Origin: an uncultured Eubacterium sp.
GTDB lineage: Bacteria; Bacillota; Clostridia; Oscillospirales; Acutalibacteraceae
Direction: 5' to 3'
DNA: 33,304 nt
Assembly: GCA_934512155.1 (NCBI GenBank)
Contig: CAKSWS010000014.1
Coordinates: 1-33,304 of the forward strand
Both the position numbers and the translations under genes were made by a program. The notes below the pieces were generated by a model, which was not told the DNA's origin, did no database searches, and saw only the letters and a program-made list of their open reading frames with translations. Below are positions 1 to 8,291 of this stretch, piece by piece; position 1 is the stretch's first letter, and each line of letters opens with the position of its first letter.

Positions 1-1
1 G

Positions 2-74
2 CAGGGGCAGAAGGACTTGAACCCTCGGCACGCGGTTTTGGAGACCGCTGCTCTACCAACTGAGCTATACCCCT
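2..74 (-). tRNA. tRNA-Trp (CCA anticodon)
   Basis: The minus strand folds into a full cloverleaf. The 7-bp acceptor stem pairs AGGGGTA with TGCCCCT, the anticodon arm GCGGT/ACCGC encloses the loop CTCCAAA with anticodon CCA, and the T-arm contains GGTTCAAGTCC. The discriminator is G, and base 1 would be the first C of an encoded CCA end cut off by the window. It lies 7 nt downstream of the CAT tRNA and is probably co-transcribed with it from the promoter at 182-210. Confidence 0.95.
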
Positions 75-81
75 ATGAATT

Positions 82-158
82 TGGTGGGCCATCAGGGACT
101 CGAACCCCGGACCGACCGGTTATGAGCCGGGAGCTCTGACCAACTGAGCTAATGGCCC
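82..158 (-). tRNA. tRNA with CAT anticodon (elongator tRNA-Met or tRNA-Ile2)
   Basis: A complete cloverleaf of 77 nt with encoded CCA: acceptor stem GGGCCAT/ATGGCCC, discriminator A, anticodon loop CTCATAA, T-loop TTCGAGT. A default reading of the CAT anticodon is elongator Met. However, the C4-G69 and C5-G68 pairs together with the CTCATAA loop are features TilS is known to use in tRNA-Ile2, where C34 becomes lysidine and AUA is read. The sequence cannot settle Met versus Ile2. Position 27-43 is a C-U mismatch at the base of the anticodon stem. Confidence 0.93.
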
Positions 159-181
159 AAATCCACTTAAGCGACTTTGAT

Positions 182-210
182 ATAATAACATTTAATCTGA
201 TTTTAGTCAA
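182..210 (-). promoter_or_regulatory. sigma-A promoter of the tRNA pair
   Basis: On the minus strand, TTGACT (205-210) and TATTAT (182-187) are separated by exactly 17 nt. Predicted transcription starts near 175, about 17 nt before the mature 5' end of the CAT tRNA at 158. This is a near-consensus housekeeping promoter, as expected for tRNA genes. Confidence 0.75.
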
Positions 211-259
211 TAGTTTATTGAAATTATTTTGCTTAACAACTTTTTTTCTTTATAATTTG

Positions 260-288
260 TTGAAATGACCGCAAATATATTGTAAAAT
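260..288 (+). promoter_or_regulatory. sigma-A promoter of the arabinose operon
   Basis: TTGAAA (260-265) and TAAAAT (283-288) with a 17-nt spacer. Predicted start is near 295, giving a leader of about 22 nt that contains the Shine-Dalgarno AAGGGGA at 304-310. No clear AraR-type operator palindrome was seen around it. Confidence 0.6.
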
Positions 289-316
289 TATTATATGAAT
301 TTTAAGGGGAATGTTT

Positions 317-1894
317 ATGACTAATAATTTTTTATCCGGCAATGAAGTTCTTGGTATTGAGTTCGGTTCAACAAGAATTAAGGCTGTTCTTATTGACGAA
401 AGCTATAATACCATTGCTTCAGGCAGTTATACTTGGGAAAATAAGTTTGAAAACGGTTATTGGACATACGATTTGAAAGATGTTGTTTTTGGTATGCAAA
501 GTGCTTACGCTGATTTAAACAAAGATGTTTTTAAAATTTACGGTTCAAACATAAAAAACATATCTGCTCTCGGAATTTCTGCTATGATGCATGGGTATTT
601 GCCCTTTGATGCCAACGGAAATCAACTTGCTCAGTTTCGTACTTGGAGAAATACAACAACTTATGAAGCATCAACAGCATTAACAAAACTTTTTAATTTT
701 AATATTCCTCAAAGATGGAGTATTGCTCATCTTTATCAAGCAATTTTAAATAATGAATCACATGTTGAAAAAATTAGTTTTATAACTACTTTGGCAGGTC
801 ACGTGCATTATTTGTTAAGCGGCGAAAAGGTTGTTGGTGTGGGTGAAGCTTCAGGCATGTTCCCAATAGACAGCAGTACAGGTAATTATGATGAAAATAT
901 GCTTAAAAAGTTTTCTTCAATAGATTTGGTAAAAAAATACAAGTGGAATATTGAGTCTGTTTTACCAAAAGTTTTATCTGCCGGCGATTGCGGCGGCTGT
1001 TTAACCGAAAACGGCGCAAAATTAATTGACCCAAGCGGTAATTTACAGCCCGGTGCTGTTATGTGCCCACCGGAAGGGGATGCTGGAACAGGAATGGTTG
1101 CAACAAACAGCGTTTCCGAAAAAACAGGTAATGTTTCTGCCGGTACATCAATATTTTCTATGGTTGTTCTTGAAAAACAGATTAAAAATGTATATGAAGA
1201 AATTGATTTGGTAACTACTCCAAACGGTAAACCTGTTGCAATGGTACATTGCAATAATTGCTGTACAGATTTGGATTATTGGGTTAATTTATTCTACCGT
1301 TTTGCTCAAATAGGCGGTTTTGATATTGAAAAATCAAACGTTTATGATATTTTGTATCAAGAAGCTTTAAATGGAGACAAAGATTGCGGCGGAGTTTTGA
1401 CGTATAATTATTTTTCAGGTGAACCGGTATCTCATATTGAACAGGGAAGACCCGTTGTTGCAAGAAGTCAAAATGCAAAATTTAATTTGGCTAATTTTAT
1501 GCGTTCTAATATTTATTCGGCGTTAGCAACATTAAAAATAGGTATGGAAATTCTTGAAAAGGAAAATGTTAAAATTGATTGTTTAACCGGTCACGGTGGA
1601 TTGTTTAAAACAAAATATGTTGGTCAAAAGTTATTGGCAGGTGCCGTTAATTGTCCTGTTACTGTTATGAAAACAGCAGGGGAAGGTGGCGCATGGGGAA
1701 TTGCCGTTTTAGCTGCATATTCTAAAAACGGCAAAAATTCTCAACTTTCTGATTACTTAAATGATTTTGTTTTTTCCAATTGTGAATTTCTAACAGAAAA
1801 TCCAGACATCGATGATGTGGCAGGATTTGAGGAATATATTAAAAGATATAAAAATTGTTTGGAAGTTGAAAAACTTGCAGGAGAATTAATATAA
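317..1894 (+). CDS. FGGY-family carbohydrate kinase, probable L-ribulokinase
   Basis: Cytoplasmic ATP-dependent sugar kinase of 525 aa. By context it phosphorylates L-ribulose to L-ribulose-5-phosphate. The N-terminal phosphate-binding strand GIEFGSTRIKAV, a mid-protein catalytic segment PPEGDAGTG and a C-terminal LTGHGG loop are typical of the FGGY fold. It is shorter than and unlike the classical AraB of about 560 aa, so assignment as the ribulokinase rests on lying 12 nt upstream of araA in an araB-A-D order. The ATG at 317 is preferred over the ATG at 311: AAGGGGA (304-310) touches the upstream codon but sits 6 nt from the downstream one. A xylulokinase-like specificity is the main alternative. 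Confidence 0.88.
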   Translation: MTNNFLSGNEVLGIEFGSTRIKAVLIDESYNTIASGSYTWENKFENGYWTYDLKDVVFGMQSAYADLNKDVFKIYGSNIKNISALGISAMMHGYLPFDANGNQLAQFRTWRNTTTYEASTALTKLFNFNIPQRWSIAHLYQAILNNESHVEKISFITTLAGHVHYLLSGEKVVGVGEASGMFPIDSSTGNYDENMLKKFSSIDLVKKYKWNIESVLPKVLSAGDCGGCLTENGAKLIDPSGNLQPGAVMCPPEGDAGTGMVATNSVSEKTGNVSAGTSIFSMVVLEKQIKNVYEEIDLVTTPNGKPVAMVHCNNCCTDLDYWVNLFYRFAQIGGFDIEKSNVYDILYQEALNGDKDCGGVLTYNYFSGEPVSHIEQGRPVVARSQNAKFNLANFMRSNIYSALATLKIGMEILEKENVKIDCLTGHGGLFKTKYVGQKLLAGAVNCPVTVMKTAGEGGAWGIAVLAAYSKNGKNSQLSDYLNDFVFSNCEFLTENPDIDDVAGFEEYIKRYKNCLEVEKLAGELI

Positions 1895-1906
1895 AGAGGT
1901 ATTATT

Positions 1907-3379
1907 ATGGCTATTAAAGATTATGAGTTTTGGTTTGTTGTCGGTACACAATTTCTTTATGGTGAAGATATTTTTGAAACGATTAATAATCACGCAAAAG
2001 AAATGTGTGCAGAGTGGAGTGAAAAATTACCTTGTAATGTAAAATTTAAACCGTGCGTTAAAACATCCGACGAAATTCTTGATGTTATGCAACAGGCAAA
2101 TAGTTGTGAAAATTGCGCAGGTGTAATTACTTGGATGCATACTTTTTCACCTTCAAAAGCGTGGATTGCCGGTTTTAATGTTTTGAAAAAGCCGTATTTA
2201 CATGTAAATACTCAGTTTAACAGAGATATCCCTTGGGGTGATATTGATATGGATTTTATGAATCTTAATCAATCTGCTCACGGCGACAGGGAACACGGTT
2301 ATATTGCCGCAAGGATGAGATTAAAAAGAAAGGTCGTTGCAGGTTATTGGAAAGATGAAACTTTCCAATCAGAAATGGAATGCTGGATGCGTGCTGCTGT
2401 AGGTGCCGCAGTGTCAAGAAAATTACGTGTGTTGCGCATTTCTGATAATATGCGTAACGTTGCCGTAACAGACGGGGATAAAATTGAAGCGCAAATAAAG
2501 TTAGGATGGCAGGTAGACCATTACGGCGTTGGCGATATAATCAAAGAAGTAGAATCTGTTACAGAAGAAGAAATTGATAAACAAATGGCAGAATATAAGA
2601 AACTGTATATAATGGATACAGATAATATTGATGCTGTTCGCTATCAGGCAAAAGAAGAAGTTGGCATTAAAAATTTTCTTGAAAAGGGTAATTTCGGTGC
2701 TTTTCATACTAATTTTGAAGATTTGCAGCAGTTGCGTCAATTACCGGGACTTGCCGCTCAAGATTTAATGCGTCAAGGTTACGGATTCGGTGCAGAAGGT
2801 GATTGGAAGGTTGCGGCAATGTTAAAGGTTATGAAGTCAATGGCTGAAGGATTAAACGGCGGCACGGTGTTTATGGAAGATTATACTTATCATTTTGAAC
2901 CCGGCAATGAAATGCTTCTTGGTTCCCATATGCTGGAGGTTTGTCCTACTTGTTCTGCCGAAAAACCAAAAATTCAGGTTCATCCTCTCGGTATTGGTGA
3001 TAGGGAAGACCCTGCAAGACTTGTTTTTAAAGCACAAACAGGTAAGGGCATCGTTGTTACTCTTGTTGATATGGGCGACAGATTGCGTATGATTTGTAAT
3101 GATGTTGAGTGTAAAGAGCAGATTCATGACATGCCAAAGCTTCCTGTTGCCGGTGTATTATGGAAGCCTCTTCCTTGTCTTCAAACTTCAGCTGAAGCGT
3201 GGATTTACGCAGGCGGAGCACACCACAGTGTGCTTTCGTACAGTTTAACAGCGGATAATATGCGTGATTTTGCTGAAATTATGGGAATTGAATTTGTTCA
3301 TATTAATGAAAATACAGAGATCAATCAATTTAGAAAAGAATTGTTTTATAATGATGTTGCTTATAAATTGGGAATGTAA
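1907..3379 (+). CDS. araA: L-arabinose isomerase
   Basis: Converts L-arabinose to L-ribulose in the cytoplasm, using a divalent metal. At 490 aa it is close to the usual 500. It starts with the family N-terminus EFWFVVGTQFLYGEDIF. The residues equivalent to E. coli Glu306, Glu333, His350 and His450 are visible as E297 (GAEGDWK), E324 (FMEDYTYHF), H341 (GSHMLEVCP) and H440 (GGAHHSV), with almost identical spacing. An AAAGAGG ribosome-binding site precedes ATG 1907, and the gene lies tightly between the kinase and araD, so the three form one operon. Confidence 0.97.
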   Translation: MAIKDYEFWFVVGTQFLYGEDIFETINNHAKEMCAEWSEKLPCNVKFKPCVKTSDEILDVMQQANSCENCAGVITWMHTFSPSKAWIAGFNVLKKPYLHVNTQFNRDIPWGDIDMDFMNLNQSAHGDREHGYIAARMRLKRKVVAGYWKDETFQSEMECWMRAAVGAAVSRKLRVLRISDNMRNVAVTDGDKIEAQIKLGWQVDHYGVGDIIKEVESVTEEEIDKQMAEYKKLYIMDTDNIDAVRYQAKEEVGIKNFLEKGNFGAFHTNFEDLQQLRQLPGLAAQDLMRQGYGFGAEGDWKVAAMLKVMKSMAEGLNGGTVFMEDYTYHFEPGNEMLLGSHMLEVCPTCSAEKPKIQVHPLGIGDREDPARLVFKAQTGKGIVVTLVDMGDRLRMICNDVECKEQIHDMPKLPVAGVLWKPLPCLQTSAEAWIYAGGAHHSVLSYSLTADNMRDFAEIMGIEFVHINENTEINQFRKELFYNDVAYKLGM

Positions 3380-3388
3380 GGAGTAACT

Positions 3389-4099
3389 ATGTTAGAAGAA
3401 TTAAAAAAGCAAGTTTTTGAGGCTAATTTAAAACTTGTTGAATATGGTCTTGTTGTTTTAACTTGGGGTAATGTTTCAGGAATAGACAGAGAAAAAGGTT
3501 TGTTTGTTATTAAACCGTCAGGTGTTCCTTATAATAAAATGAATGCCGATGATATGGTTGTAATGGATTTAAACGGCAACAAGGTAGAGGGCACTTTAAA
3601 CCCATCTTCAGATACTCCCACTCATTTGGAACTTTATAAAAATTTTAAAGATATCGGCGGAATCGTTCATACACATTCAAGCTGGGCATGTTCTTGGGCA
3701 CAGGCAGGCAGAGATATTAATGCTTACGGTACTACTCATGCTGATTTTGCAAGTGGTGCCGTACCTTGCGCAAGAGGGTTAACTGAGCAAGAGGTTAATG
3801 AAGAATATGAATTGAATACAGGCAAAGTAATTATAGAAGAATTTTCCAAAAGAAAAATAATGCCTAATGAATGTCCTGCAGTGCTTGTTCACAGGCATGG
3901 ACCGTTTACTTGGGGCAGTAATCCTTTTAAAGCGGTTGAAAATGCTTTAATTCTTGAAGAAGTTGCTAAAATGGCTTACAGAACTGAAAAAATATCTGAA
4001 TTTGACAGTGATTCAAACATAGGAATAGAACAGTACTTGCTTGATAAACATTACCAAAGAAAACACGGCAAAAATGCTTACTATGGACAAAGTAATTAA
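3389..4099 (+). CDS. araD: L-ribulose-5-phosphate 4-epimerase (class II aldolase family)
   Basis: Epimerises L-ribulose-5-phosphate to D-xylulose-5-phosphate, feeding arabinose into the pentose phosphate pathway. The 236-aa length matches the family (231 aa in E. coli). Zinc ligands appear as H94 and H96 in VHTHSSW and H170 in HRHGPF, matching E. coli His95, His97 and His171. GNVSG, KPSGV and the SSDTPTHLELY acid motif are also present. It starts 9 nt after araA with AAGGAG as ribosome-binding site, completing an araB-A-D-type operon. Confidence 0.96.
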   Translation: MLEELKKQVFEANLKLVEYGLVVLTWGNVSGIDREKGLFVIKPSGVPYNKMNADDMVVMDLNGNKVEGTLNPSSDTPTHLELYKNFKDIGGIVHTHSSWACSWAQAGRDINAYGTTHADFASGAVPCARGLTEQEVNEEYELNTGKVIIEEFSKRKIMPNECPAVLVHRHGPFTWGSNPFKAVENALILEEVAKMAYRTEKISEFDSDSNIGIEQYLLDKHYQRKHGKNAYYGQSN

Positions 4100-4154
4100 T
4101 TTATGATAAAGTACATATTATTAGTTATAACTATTTTTTGAAATGAGGAACAAG

Positions 4155-6104
4155 ATGAAAAGGAAAATTTATTTGTTTTCAACTTTGGTTACATTAATTT
4201 TTTCAGTTTCTTTTGCGTTTAATGCATATGCAAGCGATTCATGCAATTTTGATATTTCTTTAAGTGCATCTGAGTTTGTTTATAACGGATTAGAACAAAG
4301 ACCGGAAGTAACTGTTATTGATGAAAATAATAATGCGGTAGACTCAGAACTGTATAATGTTACATATAATGATGCAAAATCAGTTAATGTTGGCACATAT
4401 TCGTTAACTGTCAGCGGAAACGGTGAGTTAATCGGCAGTAAAACAGTTAAATATAAAATAAAACAGCAGAATATTGAAGACGGTGCTGAATTTTCATTAC
4501 CGTTTAGCAGTGTTGTTTATACTTCAAAAGAATTTACGCCTAAACTTGCCGCAAACTGTAACGGTGCAGCCTTAATTGAAGGCAGAGACTACAAGGTTTC
4601 ATATAAAAATAATGTTAATATCGGTAAGTCAATTATTAAAATTACCGGTATTAACAATTATAACGGAACGGTTTATAAATATTTTTCTATTGTTCCCGAT
4701 ACTGTAAGTGATTTAAAATTTGTTAAAAGTACAGAAACGTCAATTACATTAAGTTGGTCTGCTTTGGCAGATGCAAATGGTTATCAAATTTATATTTTAA
4801 GAAACGGCAGGTATGTTCCTTATAAACTTGTAGACGGCAAAAACACTTTACAATCTACTTTTTCTGCCGAAGCAAACAATAATTATAAATTCGCAATCGC
4901 TGCATATAAAGATGTTGGAAAATCAAGATATTTTGGCAAATTAAGTCCGGCTGTTGATGCATATACTCTTGTTTCCAAATATAATAAAGGAATTGTAATT
5001 CGCAGAGACGATAATTCCTCAACAGCAAAAATAATGTTTCACAGTGTGCCGGGTTGCTCCGGATATGAGGTTATTTACACACCTGACCCATATTTTTCAA
5101 AAATGAAAAAAACGCAGACTAACAAAGGTTATAAAAACATTGCTTTTGATTTAACAGGTCTTGATACCTCTCTTCCTATTTATGTAAGAATCAGAGCATA
5201 TCTTGATACTGCAGACGGCAGAATTTACGGCGCCTGGAGCGACAGTGAAAACGACTTTTATTACAGAAGCAGTGTCAGTGCATATAAAGCAGAAAACTCA
5301 AGGCAATTAACTGTTTCTTACAGTAAATCAACTTATGGCTACGGCTATCAGGTTGTTTGTTCAAGATTCAGTGATTTCAGTCAGCCAAATGTTATTAATT
5401 GCAGTGGTATTAACAAATTAAAGCAAACAATCAGCGGATTAAGAGCAGATGCATCTTATTATGTAAAAGTTCGTCCGTATTATACTATCGGAAATGATTA
5501 TTATTACGGACCATATAGTTCTTCAACCGTAACAGGAATTTATTATGAATATTCCTACTACGCTTCTAATTATGTAAAAAATGAAGACAGAACAACTAAT
5601 TTGCGAATTGCTTCTGAAGCAATTAACGGTACTGTAATTTATCCCGGTGAAGTATTTGACTTTAATGAAATAGTAGGACCGCGCACAGCTGAAAGGGGAT
5701 ATAAAAAAGCAACTGTGTTTACAGGCACCACAGGAACGGCTCAAGAGCTTGGCGGTGGTATTTGTCAGGTTTCTTCAACTATATTTAATGCTGTTTTAAG
5801 TGCTAATTTGGAAATTGTTGAAAGAAATCAACATTCCCAAAAAGTAACTTATGTTCCTTATGGCAGAGATGCTGCTATTTCTGGTACATATAAAAATTTC
5901 AGATGGAGAAATAATACAAATTATCCTATTAAAATTGAAATGAGTGTTTCCGGCGGTGTAATCAGGTGTACACTTTATGCATATGCAAACCATAATGTAA
6001 GTCCCGGAAATGTTGATATCAGTGTTTCAAAAAGCGGTAATGTTTATACATTAAGACGTTATTATAACGGTAGATTAAATTATTCTTGTACAAGTAAATA
6101 CTGA
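4155..6104 (+). CDS. Secreted VanW-family protein with Ig-like and fibronectin-type repeats
   Basis: Predicted exported protein of 649 aa. Residues 1 to about 27 form a signal peptide with an AYA-S cleavage site. Two Ig-like (MBG-type) repeats follow, roughly residues 30-175, each ending in a V.YKI/YKYFSI strand. Next come three fibronectin-III-like segments to about residue 460. A C-terminal VanW domain (about 465-612) contains GEVFDFNEIVG and GGGICQVSSTIFNAVL near residue 533. VanW was named from vancomycin-resistance clusters; its biochemical role is unknown, and here a cell-surface role is inferred. The ATG at 4155 is chosen over 4143 because GAGGA (4145-4149) sits 5 nt upstream of it. 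It lies 55 nt after araD, possibly by read-through, although no link to arabinose is evident. Confidence 0.9.
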   Translation: MKRKIYLFSTLVTLIFSVSFAFNAYASDSCNFDISLSASEFVYNGLEQRPEVTVIDENNNAVDSELYNVTYNDAKSVNVGTYSLTVSGNGELIGSKTVKYKIKQQNIEDGAEFSLPFSSVVYTSKEFTPKLAANCNGAALIEGRDYKVSYKNNVNIGKSIIKITGINNYNGTVYKYFSIVPDTVSDLKFVKSTETSITLSWSALADANGYQIYILRNGRYVPYKLVDGKNTLQSTFSAEANNNYKFAIAAYKDVGKSRYFGKLSPAVDAYTLVSKYNKGIVIRRDDNSSTAKIMFHSVPGCSGYEVIYTPDPYFSKMKKTQTNKGYKNIAFDLTGLDTSLPIYVRIRAYLDTADGRIYGAWSDSENDFYYRSSVSAYKAENSRQLTVSYSKSTYGYGYQVVCSRFSDFSQPNVINCSGINKLKQTISGLRADASYYVKVRPYYTIGNDYYYGPYSSSTVTGIYYEYSYYASNYVKNEDRTTNLRIASEAINGTVIYPGEVFDFNEIVGPRTAERGYKKATVFTGTTGTAQELGGGICQVSSTIFNAVLSANLEIVERNQHSQKVTYVPYGRDAAISGTYKNFRWRNNTNYPIKIEMSVSGGVIRCTLYAYANHNVSPGNVDISVSKSGNVYTLRRYYNGRLNYSCTSKY

Positions 6105-6118
6105 TAATGTAATCAATA

Positions 6119-6164
6119 TAAAAGGGCAGTATACATAACATGTGTTGTGTATACTGCCTTTTAT
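6119..6164. terminator. Rho-independent terminator between convergent genes
   Basis: A long hairpin with arms AGGGCAGTATACA and TGTATACTGCCTTTT, A-rich on the left and T-rich on the right, so it can end transcription from both the VanW gene and the convergent glycosidase gene. One unpaired G lies in the left arm. Confidence 0.85.
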
Positions 6165-6192
6165 TAGTTATAAGGATATTTTAAAGAGTGCT

Positions 6193-8121
6193 TTATGCAT
6201 TATTTTCTATTTTGAAAATTAATATTTCAAAAGGTTTTAAAATAACATTCTTAATATCTTTGTAAGAATAAGTTATTTCTCTTGCCATAATTGATTCGCA
6301 AAAAACATTGGTTCTTTTTCCGTGCATTAAATTTCTTGGCGTTGCAATACTGTCGTCTAATGAAAGTATAAATTCTTCTTTTTTATCGTTAGGGTTTCTT
6401 AAAGCAATAATACCGTTGCCATCTTTGTCCCAAGAAATATAGCCGTAAACGTTGTTTTCTTCGGGATTTTCACCAACAAATACAGCGTTCTTTAAAATTT
6501 CAAAATTTTCTTTTTGCCAATTCATTGCTTCTGAAAGGGAATTCCATTTGCTTTCATTCATCATGTTTGTCGATAAATGAAGTTCGTTTAAAGCCTGACC
6601 CCTAACGGTACACCAATAAATATACTTTTTAAATTCTTCATCGGTATAATCAACTTTAGCTGTGTTTCCGTAAATCGGCTCGTGGTTGTATAGATTTTTA
6701 AGGGGTATTTGCAATGCTCTTTTGCAAATACAGTCATAATATCTTCCGTCACGGAAAGTGATTTCTTTATCAACCTGTGCTTGCTTATCAAGATTTTTTG
6801 CAAATCCTATGTCGCCACTGTTTTGCACCCAAAGTGAATTTACCCATTGTAACCACCATGGTGAGACGTTTACGTAGCAAGTCATATTAATCCATAACAA
6901 TGGGTTGACTTCTCTTAATTTTTTATATGATTTTATCCATTTTTCCCACATGTCTGTAGCAAAATACATATCTTCATAACCACCAACAGCGTGGTCATGC
7001 TTTTTGTTTTTGCAGGCTTTAAGACAAAATCCGTCTAATTTCCAATAGTCAATATCAAATTCCTTTGTTGTTTCAACGAGAAAAGAATTAAGCTTATCTA
7101 TATATTTTGAAGAAGCAACACAAATATCTTTTGCTTGCCTGTTAAGGTATCCGTTTTTAGCAAATTGCATTCTTTTTGCAATTCTGTCGGGTCTTGTATA
7201 TCCGCCTCTCGGTCCCAACCATAGGCCAAAATGCGAATTCATACTTTTGCACAGTTCGGTAACTTTTGTAAGTTTATTTGGGAATTTTTTGTTAAAACAC
7301 CAAAACCCGGCTTTTGTATTCGGCCAGCCGTCATCTACTACATATGCGTCAAGTTGCGGAGCACCGTGCGCTTCAAGTTGTTTGTGTATTTCAGCAAAAG
7401 ATACCATTATATTTTCTTCTGTTATATCTTTCATATAATCGTACCAGCTGTTATATTGAAATCTAAGTGGCGCAGGAACGCTTATATAATCAATATAATC
7501 GAAAAATGCATCTCTTACGCCGGCTAATGAATCGTTTAATCCTCCGCCGATAACTGTAATCGGGCATTTAAAATCATTGCCGACAGTTTTGCCTAAATAA
7601 TATCTTACAGTTGCAACATCATCTATAATTCGATTTTCCGTCATAGGAAATTCACAGCCGTAAAAAAGACTGTCAACATAAATAGGTTGACCGAGCATAG
7701 ACCAAAATGCTGGGATTTCACCGCCTTCAACAATTTTTGCACTGAAATTAGAGTGAGCATTTGTTATTCCTGTGTTTTCAAGTTCAATATAATCTATAGG
7801 AGTTGTTGATTTTTGTGTTAAAAATAACTGCTTGCAAACAGTGTTTTGGTCTTTATGAATCCAATATCGAAGTTTGGCTTTAATATCTAAACTTTCTTTG
7901 AAAGAAATTGTAAGTTTGTTTTTTGTTTTATCTGCTTTTTCAATTTCTAAATCGTTTGACGAAATTTTTTTGCCGTTTGTAAATTTAATTACAAATTCAG
8001 CTGAATTGACATCAGGAATAAAATGCGATTTTGAGCATTTATTTATTATTTTTGAAATATGAAAATTTTTGTTTCTATTTTCAAATTCACAAATTAATTT
8101 GTTACTTTCTAATTTATACAT
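6193..8121 (-). CDS. GH36-like glycosidase (alpha-galactosidase-type)
   Basis: Cytoplasmic glycoside hydrolase of 642 aa with no signal peptide. An N-terminal beta-sandwich is followed by a (beta/alpha)8 barrel with VVDDGW (D263, D264), FGLWLGPRGG, the probable nucleophile D363 in DYWKLDGF and a probable acid/base D437 in SGDIGF. This arrangement fits the GH-D clan (GH27/GH31/GH36), most like GH36. The exact sugar is not settled, and alpha-galactosides are only the commonest substrate. The ATG at 8121 is chosen: it has a GGGGGG ribosome-binding site 5-6 nt upstream, whereas the longer frame would start at a TTG (8148) with none. The gene is monocistronic, between its own promoter and the bidirectional terminator at 6119. 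Confidence 0.85.
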   Translation of the reverse strand: MYKLESNKLICEFENRNKNFHISKIINKCSKSHFIPDVNSAEFVIKFTNGKKISSNDLEIEKADKTKNKLTISFKESLDIKAKLRYWIHKDQNTVCKQLFLTQKSTTPIDYIELENTGITNAHSNFSAKIVEGGEIPAFWSMLGQPIYVDSLFYGCEFPMTENRIIDDVATVRYYLGKTVGNDFKCPITVIGGGLNDSLAGVRDAFFDYIDYISVPAPLRFQYNSWYDYMKDITEENIMVSFAEIHKQLEAHGAPQLDAYVVDDGWPNTKAGFWCFNKKFPNKLTKVTELCKSMNSHFGLWLGPRGGYTRPDRIAKRMQFAKNGYLNRQAKDICVASSKYIDKLNSFLVETTKEFDIDYWKLDGFCLKACKNKKHDHAVGGYEDMYFATDMWEKWIKSYKKLREVNPLLWINMTCYVNVSPWWLQWVNSLWVQNSGDIGFAKNLDKQAQVDKEITFRDGRYYDCICKRALQIPLKNLYNHEPIYGNTAKVDYTDEEFKKYIYWCTVRGQALNELHLSTNMMNESKWNSLSEAMNWQKENFEILKNAVFVGENPEENNVYGYISWDKDGNGIIALRNPNDKKEEFILSLDDSIATPRNLMHGKRTNVFCESIMAREITYSYKDIKNVILKPFEILIFKIENNA

Positions 8122-8171
8122 ATTTCCCCCCAATAAGCCAAGCTTCAAGCTTTATATATATTGTTTTTATA

Positions 8172-8200
8172 ATTATACATTTAACAGTAAATTAATTCAA
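8172..8200 (-). promoter_or_regulatory. sigma-A promoter of the GH36-like glycosidase
   Basis: TTGAAT (8195-8200) and a perfect TATAAT (8172-8177) on the minus strand with a 17-nt spacer. Predicted start is near 8165, giving a leader of about 44 nt. A small repeated AAGCTT motif lies in the leader at 8139-8155. Confidence 0.65.
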
Positions 8201-8230
8201 CCATATTGCTAAATTAAATAAAGTTTTACA

Positions 8231-8266
8231 AAAAAAGCAGTGTAACTAAAAATAGTTACACTGCTT
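8231..8266 (-). terminator. Rho-independent terminator of the SDR gene
   Basis: A 13-bp perfect stem (AGCAGTGTAACTA/TAGTTACACTGCT) with a 4-nt loop, followed on the minus strand by seven T. It lies 26 nt past the SDR stop codon. Confidence 0.9.
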
Positions 8267-8291
8267 AATATTCTATTTATTAAGGGTTAGA

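Noticed and set aside
2501..2740. Minus-strand open frames inside araA, uvrA and other large genes as extra genes
   Set aside because: They lie opposite well-conserved coding sequence, lack ribosome-binding sites and show no recognisable family.
4122..4140. Palindrome TAGTTATAACTA followed by a T run between araD and the VanW gene, as a terminator
   Set aside because: Only about 4 A-T pairs would stack around a 4-nt loop; too weak to call a terminator.
8122..8148. TTG start at 8148 for the GH36-like glycosidase
   Set aside because: No ribosome-binding site precedes it; GGGGGG lies just before ATG 8121.
8231..8266. Inverted repeat as the end of an insertion sequence
   Set aside because: It is a hairpin with an adjacent T run right after a gene; no transposase or target duplication is present.
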